From contig NZ_CP024923.1 of the NCBI RefSeq assembly GCF_002796605.1, positions 806,001-870,000 of the forward strand: 64,000 nucleotides of DNA, written 5' to 3'. Of the stretch, positions 16,372 to 24,687 are shown piece after piece. Both the position numbers and the translations under genes were made by a program. This DNA is from Sphingomonas psychrotolerans. Its GTDB lineage: Bacteria; Pseudomonadota; Alphaproteobacteria; Sphingomonadales; Sphingomonadaceae. The stretch's first letter is position 1; each line of letters opens with the position of its first letter. The notes under the pieces were generated by a model. The model saw only the letters and a list, made by a program, of their open reading frames with translations, searched no databases and was not told the DNA's origin.

Positions 16372-18819
16372 ATGCTGAAGAAGCCCGGCTCGGCGGAGTG
16401 GGCCGCGATCCTCGATGCGTTCGATCACCTCAGCGCTTTGTCGTCGGGGCGAGAGGAAGCGATCGCGGCGATGGAACTGCTGCCGGAGGTCGAGGCGGGC
16501 GTGCGGGCGATGCTTGCGACGAGCGAGCACAGCGGTGTGCTCGACCGACCGGTGGCACTCCCGGAAATGGGTCCAACGTTCGATTATGCCTCGCTTGCGC
16601 CCGACATGATCGTCGGCAGCTTCCGCGTTGAGCGGCTGATCGGCCGGGGTGGTAGCGGCGAAGTCTATCTCGCGCATCGCATGCGCGGCGATTTCGACCA
16701 GCGAGCCGCGCTGAAGATGCTGCGCCCGGAAGCGGCAAGCCGCTTTCACCGGTTCGAGGACGAGCGGCGTATGCTCGGCGGGCTCGAGCATCCCGGAATT
16801 GCGCGCCTGATCGACGGCGGCATCGCGCCCGACGGCCGGCCCTATATGGTGCTGGAATATGTCGAGGGGAGCGAGATCACCGCATGGTGCGCAGCCGAGC
16901 GCGCCGACCTTTCGACCCGGCTCCAGCTTTTCCTCCAGCTATGCGACGCCGTCCGCTATGCCCATGCCCAACTCATCGTCCACCGCGACTTGAAGCCCGG
17001 TAACATACTGGTCGATCGCACCGGGCGGGCGCGCTTGCTCGATTTCGGGATTGCGATGCTGATCGATCCGCTCGCGTTCGACCGGACCGCCACGCGAGCG
17101 CTGGCCACGCCCTGCTACGCCGCGCCCGAGCAGCTCAACGGCGGCAAGTTGAGCGTCGCTACCGACATCTATTCGCTTGGGGCGGTGCTCTATGAACTGT
17201 TGTCCGGCCACGATCCCTGGCGCTTCGGCGAGGATGATTTGTGGCAGACGATGCTGCGCCGCATGCTGCACGAGGAGCCGCCGGCGCCGAGCGCCACTGC
17301 GCAGGATCCGAACGTCACGCGAACGCAAATAGCCGGCGACCTGGATGCGATCGTGGGCAAGGCCATGCGACGCTCGCCCGCAGACCGCTATACCAGCGTC
17401 GATGCGCTGGCCGATGACATTCGCCGGCATCAGGCGCTGCAGCCGGTCGCTGCCTTGTCGGGCTCGCGGGCGTACCGCGTTCGCCGGCTGATCCGCCGCA
17501 ACCGCTGGAGCCTGGGGGCGGCGGCGATCATCACCCTGGTGCTTCTTGCGGGCGTCGGCGGGACCGCCTGGCAAGCCCGCATGGCTGCGGAAGAGCGCGA
17601 CGTTGCGCGATCCGAAGCGGCGCGGCTGGAAGCGGTCAACCAAGCGATGATGCAGGTATTCCGCGATGCGCGTGATCCGGCTCGGATCAAGAAGATGAGC
17701 GCCACCGACCTGATCGACGGCACCGCCAACCGGCTGGCGCAATCGCTTCCACCAGAATCGGCCGAATCCGCTTCGATCGTCGCGGCGCTGGCGGATCTGC
17801 ACCTGATGGTCGAGAACCGTTCCGGTGCTCGGTCCCTTATCGAGGCAGCGATGGCGCGGGGGATCGGCCGCAACGATCCGCCAGGCGCGGCCCGGCTCAA
17901 GCTGAAGCTGGCGACCGTGCTTGTCGCCGATCGGCGTTTCGACGAAGCGCGGCGGCTGCTGGAGGCGGTGGACCGCTTCTGGCAGACCGATCCGCGCCGC
18001 TTCCGCCGCGAGCATGTCGAGGCGATCGGCGCTCGCGCCTTCATGCTGCGGCTGGAGGGCAAGCGCGACGAAGGTATCGCCCTGCTGATGGCCAATATGG
18101 CCGAGGCGGAGCGAGCCTATGCCGGCTATGATCGCGATCTTGCGACGCGCTATACCAATCTGGTCACACATCTGAGCGAGGCTGGCCGGCCCGACGAGGC
18201 CTTGGTGATCGTGCGCCGCGGCCAGGCGGTGCTGGCCGGGAACGAACAGCAATATTCGAACGGCGCGTTGAACCTGATGCGGCTGGAGGCCGGGCTCGCC
18301 ACGCGCCAGGGCGACCTCGGCGCGGCAGCGGCCTTGTTGAGCAAAGTAGTGGCGGAGCGCCGCGCGCGCGCCGGGCGATCGACTGCGCTGGCCGTTGACC
18401 TGTTGCGCTACGCCAGGCTGCTCAACCTGCAGGGGCAGCCCCGCAAAGCTCTCCAACTGCTCGATGAAGCGCTGCCGATTTCCGCCGAACATATCGGGCC
18501 AGAAACTCCCGCGACCCTGCTTATCGAGCTTGCCCGCGCCGATGCGCTCTCAGATCTCGGCCGAGTGGAGAATGCCGAACGGCTCCTTGCCGCCGTATTA
18601 ACGCGGCTTGAGGCGCAGCAGCCGATCGATACGACGCATGCAGTGAGCCTGCTGACCCGCGCTCGCCTGGCGCTGGTCCGTCGGAATGTGGCGGGCGCGC
18701 GCGCTGCCATGCTGGGGGCCAGGTCGCGGTTCGCCCAGCTTGGTGCCGCGGCGTCCGTTTATCACCAGGACATGAAGGCAATGGACGATCGTCTCAGCCG
18801 CGCAGTCCGGACACGCTGA
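16372..18819 (+). CDS. Membrane Ser/Thr protein kinase with C-terminal TPR-like region
   Basis: 815 residues from ATG 16372 (MLKKPGSAEW). The kinase domain is complete: glycine loop GRGGSGEV (91-98), Lys115 (ALKML), HRDLKPGN (204-211), DFG (224-226) and APEQ. One membrane helix lies at about 379-400. The remaining 400 residues outside are helical repeats of TPR type (LLEAVDRFW, EAIGARAFMLRLEG, SEAGRPDEALVIVRRG). This is the layout of the kinases paired with ECF43-type sigma factors, and such a sigma is encoded at 9305. It probably senses an envelope signal through the TPR part and phosphorylates the sigma (inference). Confidence 0.92.
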   Translation: MLKKPGSAEWAAILDAFDHLSALSSGREEAIAAMELLPEVEAGVRAMLATSEHSGVLDRPVALPEMGPTFDYASLAPDMIVGSFRVERLIGRGGSGEVYLAHRMRGDFDQRAALKMLRPEAASRFHRFEDERRMLGGLEHPGIARLIDGGIAPDGRPYMVLEYVEGSEITAWCAAERADLSTRLQLFLQLCDAVRYAHAQLIVHRDLKPGNILVDRTGRARLLDFGIAMLIDPLAFDRTATRALATPCYAAPEQLNGGKLSVATDIYSLGAVLYELLSGHDPWRFGEDDLWQTMLRRMLHEEPPAPSATAQDPNVTRTQIAGDLDAIVGKAMRRSPADRYTSVDALADDIRRHQALQPVAALSGSRAYRVRRLIRRNRWSLGAAAIITLVLLAGVGGTAWQARMAAEERDVARSEAARLEAVNQAMMQVFRDARDPARIKKMSATDLIDGTANRLAQSLPPESAESASIVAALADLHLMVENRSGARSLIEAAMARGIGRNDPPGAARLKLKLATVLVADRRFDEARRLLEAVDRFWQTDPRRFRREHVEAIGARAFMLRLEGKRDEGIALLMANMAEAERAYAGYDRDLATRYTNLVTHLSEAGRPDEALVIVRRGQAVLAGNEQQYSNGALNLMRLEAGLATRQGDLGAAAALLSKVVAERRARAGRSTALAVDLLRYARLLNLQGQPRKALQLLDEALPISAEHIGPETPATLLIELARADALSDLGRVENAERLLAAVLTRLEAQQPIDTTHAVSLLTRARLALVRRNVAGARAAMLGARSRFAQLGAAASVYHQDMKAMDDRLSRAVRTR

Positions 18820-18884
18820 CGCGCCATCCTTCGAACATGGGATGCTGCGCCGAAGCAGGCAATTTACGCGTGGCTCAGGTCTGA

Positions 18885-19628
18885 TTCGGCACTGTCCGTG
18901 TTCAGCGCGGGAGACTTGATGTCGTACGGAATGCCGCGGGGCTGGCACTGCTCACCCAAACTCTGCCCGCCGGCCAGCGCGCCGAGCCGCTGATCGGCAA
19001 ACTGCCAACCGGACTGCGAACGCCCGCCCCCACTCGCAAACCGCCGATCGTCTCCGGGCCGCAGGAGCTGAGCGAGGCGGAACTGAAGTGGCGAAATCTG
19101 GTGGAGAAATGCAATCGGGCGGGTGCGCGGTGGCAAGTCGCGGTCAAGGGTGTCCGCCTCAGTGCCGGCGGCACCGACGTGGCGAAATCTACGGCAATAT
19201 CTGGCTTTCGGCGAGCTTCGCTTCGTCGGATAGCTTTCGCCAGTCGGCTGCGGCTGCGCGGATGGAACCGGCAGACGATCTGGAGCACCGAAGAGCCCGT
19301 CATCCTCGGCAAATATCCGCAGACGGCGCTGTCAACGATCACGATCCCCGGGGTTTATCTCAAGCGCCAGATGATCGTTAAGGTTCATTTCGACCTGAAG
19401 GACAAGGACAGCCCCGGGGCGGACGAATATTTTCTCCTTCCTGGAAACACGGTCCACATCGGCCACGCCAATCATCACGCGTTTTCCTTCACGCCGCCGA
19501 CATGTGAGGAGCAGCCAGAGTTCGAGCGGATCAGTCAGGTGAGCCTCACCGGTCGCGCGCCGGGCACTGCCCGCGGAAATTATGTCGCGATGGACGTCCG
19601 CGTAACCTGCTCGCGCCAAATCGAATGA
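18885..19628 (+). pseudogene. Island-type exported protein, N-terminus broken
   Basis: From about 18930 one frame reads NAAGLALLTQTLPAGQRAEP, then LSEAELKWRNLVEKCNRAGARW and, from 19270, WNRQTIWSTEEPVILGKYPQ to VRVTCSRQIE. No start codon with a full signal peptide is available in this frame after the stop at 18882. Between about 19185 and 19255 another frame (EIYGNIWLSASFASSDSF) looks more protein-like, hinting at two compensating shifts. An internal ATG at 19101 would give 175 residues. It follows the kinase gene. Function unknown. Confidence 0.45.
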
Positions 19629-19827
19629 TCCCGGCACGTCTTCACGGATTTCGGGAGAGCCGCGCAAATGGCAGCTCCCGGAGGTCGACTGGCCTGTCGC
19701 AATGACCGCACTGGTCATGTGCCGGCGAACGCGGAGCACATCGAAAAATTGGTTCTACATCACAGTGGTGCTGGGGCACCGCATTGGTGTCCAGATGTAA
19801 TAGCTAGGATACGGAGAGCGCGATGAT

Positions 19828-20225
19828 TTGGGTGTTTTTGCTTGGGATTCAAACTGCTCCTCGGTTTTCGATGCAGTCGCCGCTGTGCCAAAGAGCCATC
19901 GGGTCTTGATGGAAGACGACAAGATTCGAGTCGTGCGGATTGAGGTGGCGCCCGGCGCGATTGAGCCGATACACGATCACCGCGGGCCAAGCGTGATGTA
20001 TTTCGAACAGCCCCAGCCGATTACCTACATTGCCTACAAGCTGGTTGACGGCAGGCCGGTTGAAACGAAGCGCATCGACGCACCTGCGTTTGAGGTCACC
20101 CAGACCGTAAGAGGTGAGCCGGAGGCCCGCATGCCGTCTTGAACCGCGGATCAGCGCCGTTTCTCGCTGTGAGAATTGAGTTCAAAGGTGGAGTTCCACC
20201 CAAGACCAATAGCGCGGCTCCATAA
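19828..20225 (+). pseudogene. Cupin-domain protein, frameshifted near the C-terminus
   Basis: The frame gives VPKSHRVLMEDDKIRVVRIE, VAPGAIEPIHDHRGPSVMYF and ITYIAYKLVDGRPVETKRID, a cupin of the small sphingomonad type with its HDH metal motif. At about 20130 the frame breaks; in the next frame the expected end follows (PHAVLNRGSAPFLAVRIEF) to a stop at 20223-20225. The only start is TTG 19828. A one-base indel is the simplest explanation. Confidence 0.62.
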
Positions 20226-20737
20226 CTTCGGTCATTCATGCCGCATCCATGAAATGCGTTTCTTAGAACTAGGGAAGCGGATGCCAGAAGCGGCCGACTG
20301 CTAACGCCCCAACACTGGACATCATATGTATCGCGGACGAAGTATCCTTGTGGCTAGACAAGGAGGTGTGACTGCCCTGTTGCTGATCCTCACATCCACA
20401 TTCAAGATCAGTCAAATCGGTTTCATGGTCTTTGTTGGGGTCGCCTTTCGGCTCGCCCGGAAGGGCGCAAAGGCGCGAACGCGATCACGATAGTCAAGGT
20501 GTAGTGAACGTCCTCTACTGGTGATTTGCGGACGAGCAGCTTTTACGAGCAAAGAGGACGATAGCCGCCGTTCTGGATCGGGCCAGCGTGATATCCTACT
20601 AGCAATTAGCCCCGGAAGGGCGCGGCTCAACAGAACCGCGCGTTCGGTAGCGGCGGGTATCCTACGATCGAAGGACGCGGGCACCTTGGGAGGCGGCTAT
20701 TCAGTGCCTGCGTGTCATCCCTCAGGGAGTTTCAAGA
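20226..20737. other. Mostly gene-free stretch upstream of the autotransporter
   Basis: No recognised gene. A 55-codon frame at 20326-20493 (MYRGRSILVARQGG, then LLLILTSTFKISQIGFMVFV and a basic tail) could encode a small membrane peptide, but its ATG has no ribosome site. The AAGGAGG at about 20360 sits inside it. The segment just before 20738 should carry the promoter of the YadA-type gene. Confidence 0.35.
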
Positions 20738-21832
20738 ATGAAGTGTCCGCACCTCACCGCCCGTCTTGCTAGTACGTTTGGCCTTCCCCCTATCCGCATG
20801 ATGGCAGGAACCAGCCTCGTAGCTGTAGGGATGCTTCTCGCTTCGACAGCGTCAGCGCAGTCGGTAGCTGGGGGCCGCGACCGAGGTAGCAACAGCCTAG
20901 CCGTCGGGGCGGGCGCGCGGTCGGTCACGCAGGCGACGGCAATTGGGGTCCGGGCACGGGCCGCGGGTACTTCCTCTACTGCAATTGGTAATCGGGCCGA
21001 TGCCCGAACCCGGAGCGTTGCCATTGGCGCCGATGCGCAAGCGCGTTCGACCTCGAGCGTTGCGATTGGCGAGGGATCAAGAGCATCCGGTACCCGCTCG
21101 GTAGCGATTGGCGCCGATTCGGTAGCGCTGAGCAGCGACGACAATTCAGCCTCGTTCGGCAATGCCACGCTCAAACGCCGCGTCATAAACATTGCCGACG
21201 GGGTGGCAGCCACCGACGCCGCGTCGGTCAGGCAGGTAACAGCGGGGGACGCCGCGACCCTGGGGGCGGCGCAGGGCTATGCCGACATTGGCGATGCTGC
21301 GATGCTGGCTGCGGCCAACAGCCATGCTGATGCCGCGGCGGCGACGACGCTCGCCTCGGCGCAGGCGTTCGCCGCAGCAGGAGATAGCGAGACGCTTTCT
21401 TCCGCGCGGGATTATGCGGACTCCGGGGACGTGGCTACGCTCGTCTCGGCGCAGGACTACGCCCGCGCCGGGGACGTGGCTACGCTCGCCAGCGCTCGCA
21501 CGTACAGCGATCAAGTCGGTGCGCAAACGCTCTCGCTGGCCAACGCGTACACTAACGAGCGGATCGCTGGACTGAAGTTCGATCTTGATCGCATGGGAGA
21601 CCGCGCAGATGCTGGCGTCGCCGCTGCGATGGCGGGCGCGAACATTCCCCAGGCGGTCGAACCGGGTCGAACCACGATTGGAATCGGGGCGGGAACGTGG
21701 CGTGGTCAGCAGGCGGTCGCGTTCGGTGCGTCCCATATGCTGAGCGGCGGCCATGTGGCAATTCGCGGCAGCGCCAGCTTGAGCGGTCACAAGGGTTCCG
21801 GCGGGGGCATGGGGATTGGCTTCAGCTTCTAA
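20738..21832 (+). CDS. YadA-type trimeric autotransporter adhesin
   Basis: 364 residues, short for the family. The signal peptide is about residues 1-41 (long N-terminal extension, ending LLASTASAQS). Head repeats occupy about 50-130 with SLAVG, TAIG, SVAIG and SVAIGADS motifs. The neck is at about 137-166 (NSASFGNATLKRRVINIADG). A stalk of seven 15-residue repeats covers 170-274, followed by the membrane-anchor domain (about 290-364) ending GGGMGIGFSF with a terminal Phe. It would be displayed as a trimer on the outer membrane and mediate adhesion or autoagglutination. Confidence 0.9.
   Translation: MKCPHLTARLASTFGLPPIRMMAGTSLVAVGMLLASTASAQSVAGGRDRGSNSLAVGAGARSVTQATAIGVRARAAGTSSTAIGNRADARTRSVAIGADAQARSTSSVAIGEGSRASGTRSVAIGADSVALSSDDNSASFGNATLKRRVINIADGVAATDAASVRQVTAGDAATLGAAQGYADIGDAAMLAAANSHADAAAATTLASAQAFAAAGDSETLSSARDYADSGDVATLVSAQDYARAGDVATLASARTYSDQVGAQTLSLANAYTNERIAGLKFDLDRMGDRADAGVAAAMAGANIPQAVEPGRTTIGIGAGTWRGQQAVAFGASHMLSGGHVAIRGSASLSGHKGSGGGMGIGFSF
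21245..21559 (+). repeat. Seven 15-residue repeats in the autotransporter stalk
   Basis: Units such as GDAATLGAAQGYADI, GDSETLSSARDYADS, GDVATLVSAQDYARA and GDVATLASARTYSDQ follow each other with no gap from residue 170 to 274. At DNA level, units five and six share CCGGGGACGTGGCTACGCTCG. A 15-residue period fits a right-handed 15/4 coiled coil, as known from the YadA stalk. Confidence 0.85.
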
Positions 21833-21973
21833 GGGCGCAGCCCCTCTCGCGGCAGAGACGGGTCTCCCATCCGACGGACCGGCGAGTGCTATCGAAAATA
21901 CCATCAGATGCTTGTATGCTGTGGTATTTCAACGATCCGACTGGGATGTGTACGCCGCCTCGGCGCCGGCGAA

Positions 21974-23165
21974 GGCCTTCCGGATCGGGGGCGACGAGTT
22001 TGCGATCATCTGGGAGACGCTGGAGGACCTTCGGGACATCTCGGGCACGGCGCAGCGGCTTCTCGATTGCCTTGCCGAGCCGGCGTCATGTGACGGGCAT
22101 CTGGTCTCTCCACCGGCGACGATCGGCGGCGCCGTGCTGGGAATTGAGGATACAACTGTCGAAACCGTCCGACAAAAAGCGGACTTCGCGCTTTATCACG
22201 CCAAGGAGACGGGCCGGGGCGGGTTTGTCCGCTATTGGCCCGGAATCGGGACCGCGATCACGAACGACTGACGGCCATCCGCGACCTTGGGGACGCCCTT
22301 CGCGCAAACCGCGTCGAGGCTTATTATCAGCCGATCTTCCGCCTCGACACGCGCGAAATCGTCGGCGTCGAAGCACTATGCCGCCTGATCACGCCGGAGG
22401 GCGACATCATTCCCGCCGCGGCCTTCAGCGATGCGGCCTCGGACGCGCAGATCGCCTGCTCGCTTACGGAGCGTATGCTCGAGCGTATCGTTGCGGACAT
22501 CAGGAGTTGGCTCGATCTTGGCATTCCGGTCCAGCACGTCGGCTTGAATGTGTCCTATGCCGACGTTCACCGCGGCAAGCTCGGCGGCAAGCTCGGCGGC
22601 CAGCTCAGCGCCGCGTTCGCGGCGGCCAACGTGCCGCTCCAGCACCTCATCGTCGAGATCACTGAGAATGTTTATGGGACGCCGCGACCATGTCATCGCG
22701 CGCGAAATCAAGGCGATGCGAGCGCTAGGGCTGCGCGTTGCGCTCGACGACTTCGGAACCGGTTTCGCGTCGCTGACCCATCTGCTGACGGTCCCGGTGG
22801 ATGTCCTCAAGATCGATAAGAGCTGCGTCGACAGCCTCTCGCCGGGGAACCCCAGCAGTGTGATCGTCGGAGGACTTTTGAGCATAGCCGAACAGCTCGG
22901 CATCCGCGTGGTTGCCGAGGGGATAGAAACGGAAAGCCAGGCCGCGCAACTGAGCGCATTCGGCTGTGTCTTGGGGCAAGGTTATTTGTTCTCACCGGCC
23001 GTCGATCGCGATGCTATGACCGATCTGCTGCTTCGGTTGGGGCAGCCACTGCCCGCCGAAACGCCGTCGGTGGCCACGGAAAGTGCGCGCACCGGTGGTA
23101 CGGCTGCCGGTGCCAATCAGCGCACGCCTCCTGACGCACAGGGGGCGGTGAGGCGCCGGGCGTAA
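21974..23165 (+). pseudogene. GGDEF-EAL protein remnant with two frameshifts
   Basis: From about 21974 the frame reads FRIGGDEFAIIWETLEDL to YHAKETGRGGFVRYW, the second half of a GGDEF domain with its active-site GGDEF. Near 22262 the frame changes to LTAIRDLGDALRANRVEAYY, the start of an EAL domain. It changes again near 22675 (ITENVY to GRRDHVIAREIKAMRA), continues with LDDFGTGFASLTHL, LKIDKSCVD and VVAEGIETE, and stops at 23165. The EAL signature itself reads VEALCRL. The N-terminal half of GGDEF and any sensor domain are missing. It would have been a cyclic-di-GMP enzyme and is now most likely dead. Confidence 0.8.
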
Positions 23166-23350
23166 GCCCCTGCCACCGCAAAGCCAGTTCAACCTCGCGG
23201 CTCATTGGATGGCCATAGAAGGGGTCCAAACGACCATCGCCACCTTTGCCCGGGCCCAGGCTGCGCCGGATAACGCCGGGGCACCTGCTTAGGCTCGGTC
23301 ACGCTCCACATCCTTCTGCCAGCTCAGAATTAGCAGACGGGCACGGCGAC

Positions 23351-23539
23351 CTACTCGAAACAGCAATAGCCGTGCTCCTCGATCAGGGCGATTGCCTCCT
23401 GCTCGTCGGCCGCCGTGCCGTCCAACGAATGGAATCGCACCAGCGTCCACGGGTCAAGCTCGGCGGGAAGGTTGCTTCCCTGCTCGTCGATCGTCAGCGC
23501 ATGCAGTCTGTCGGAATTCGAGAAGAGCCAAGCGTCCAT
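23351..23539 (-). CDS. Small conserved-looking cytoplasmic protein
   Basis: 62 residues: MDAWLFSNSDRLHALTIDEQ, then GSNLPAELDPWTLVRFHSLD, ending EQEAIALIEEHGYCCFE. It resembles a short hypothetical protein common in sphingomonads, with the acidic EEHGY ending. No function is known. It stands alone on the minus strand. Confidence 0.55.
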   Translation of the reverse strand: MDAWLFSNSDRLHALTIDEQGSNLPAELDPWTLVRFHSLDGTAADEQEAIALIEEHGYCCFE

Positions 23540-23686
23540 CCCGATCCCTATTCATGTCACGCATCGCCAGCGTCAACATGGACGGCCAACGAGGCGCCCC
23601 GCCGGCGCCTTGCATATTGCGGGCGCCGGCAACTGCGATGCCGACCAGATTCGACGCGAAGGCGCATTTGGGCAATACGGCGCGCG

Positions 23687-23878
23687 ATGACGACGATCGA
23701 AACCTATCTGGCCAATGCCGCAGCCCAGCGCGCGGCAGCCGAAAACACCGACCTGCCGAACCGCCGCGCGATGCATGAGCGCTCCGCGGTCACTTGGGAA
23801 ACCATGGCCCGCGCCGCCGAGGATACGCTCGGCAGGGCGGCCGTGAACCTGGCCTCGAAAATGAGCGCCGCGGGCTGA
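23687..23878 (+). CDS. Small helical protein of unknown function
   Basis: 63 residues from ATG 23687 (MTTIETYLANAAAQRAAAEN), ending NLASKMSAAG. It is almost entirely helical and Ala-rich, a type of short sphingomonad protein (RAMHERSAVTWETMARAAED). The stop is followed seven bases later by the (GCTAA)7 tract. No function is known. Confidence 0.55.
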   Translation: MTTIETYLANAAAQRAAAENTDLPNRRAMHERSAVTWETMARAAEDTLGRAAVNLASKMSAAG

Positions 23879-23885
23879 CTGCGCT

Positions 23886-23920
23886 GCTAAGCTAAGCTAA
23901 GCTAAGCTAAGCTAAGCTAA
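23886..23920. repeat. (GCTAA)7 pentanucleotide microsatellite
   Basis: Seven perfect tandem copies of GCTAA followed by GCT. It begins seven bases after the stop of the 63-residue gene. Long perfect 5-bp tracts are rare in such a GC-rich genome. In phase-variable genes they change length by slippage; here the tract is outside any convincing coding frame. Confidence 0.95.
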
Positions 23921-24085
23921 GCTGAACTGGTCGCAGCAGGCACGGCGCCCGCGATCGACTGCGGCTTCAGCTGTGAGCTTGCCGCTTGTCGTCTCGCACG
24001 GGAGTAAATCCGCCGTGACTGCCGGCCCTGCTATCGCGTAGCTTTAAGCAGAGCCGAAGCGGCGCCGAAGCCGACCTCCGCTCTT

Positions 24086-24637
24086 TCACCAAGCGGTGCA
24101 TCGGAAGAAACGCACGGCCTCATTGCCCGAGTTGGCGAACGCGTGGACCTGGGCACTGTCGAACACATGGTTCGCCGCACTCAGCTCGATCGTCTCAGTC
24201 TCGAGTTCGAGTGTGAGCCTTCCCGCGACCACGAAGATCATCACATGCCATCCAGCCGGGTCGGCCGCGGCCTGGTAGCGTTCGCCCGGCTCGAGCCGCC
24301 ATTCCCATAGCTCGACCTCGCGCCGGACATCGATGCTCCATCGCAATACGCCTTCGCCGCCTTGCTCGCCGCTCCAGCCGGCCCGGTCAATTCGGGCGGT
24401 GCGCGAGGCCGATGGGTCTGCGACGAGATCGGCGAGGGTGGCATTGAGGGCGATACCGATGCGGTCGAGCGTTGCGGTGCTGACGCTGGTCGCACCATTC
24501 TCGATCCCGCCAACCATGCGCAGGCTGACGCCGGAAGCTTCCGCCAGGACTTTCTGGCTCATGCCAGCGGCGATGCGACGTAAACGCACATTTGCGGCTA
24601 CGTGCGTGAGAAAAGACGAGGTGACTTGACTAGGCAA
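24086..24637 (-). CDS. XRE-family regulator with C-terminal cupin
   Basis: 183 residues. An N-terminal helix-turn-helix covers about 12-66 (VRLRRIAAGMSQKVLAEASG, VSLRMVGGIENG, STATLDRIGIALNATLADL). A cupin domain follows (WRLEPGERYQ, GWHVMIFVVAGRLTLELETE, and ANHVFDSAQVHAFANSG). Such proteins bind a small ligand in the cupin barrel and repress nearby genes. It is divergent from the S41 peptidase gene (start 24688), with about 50 bases between. Confidence 0.88.
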   Translation of the reverse strand: MPSQVTSSFLTHVAANVRLRRIAAGMSQKVLAEASGVSLRMVGGIENGATSVSTATLDRIGIALNATLADLVADPSASRTARIDRAGWSGEQGGEGVLRWSIDVRREVELWEWRLEPGERYQAAADPAGWHVMIFVVAGRLTLELETETIELSAANHVFDSAQVHAFANSGNEAVRFFRCTAW

Positions 24638-24687
24638 AATATTGCCTCCACGGGCTAAGGCAGTATTTTGCTTACCGGGCTTTGACG

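Noticed and set aside
23886..23920. Possible CRISPR-like array
   Set aside because: The unit is only 5 bp with no spacers; it is a microsatellite. No CRISPR array was seen anywhere in the window.
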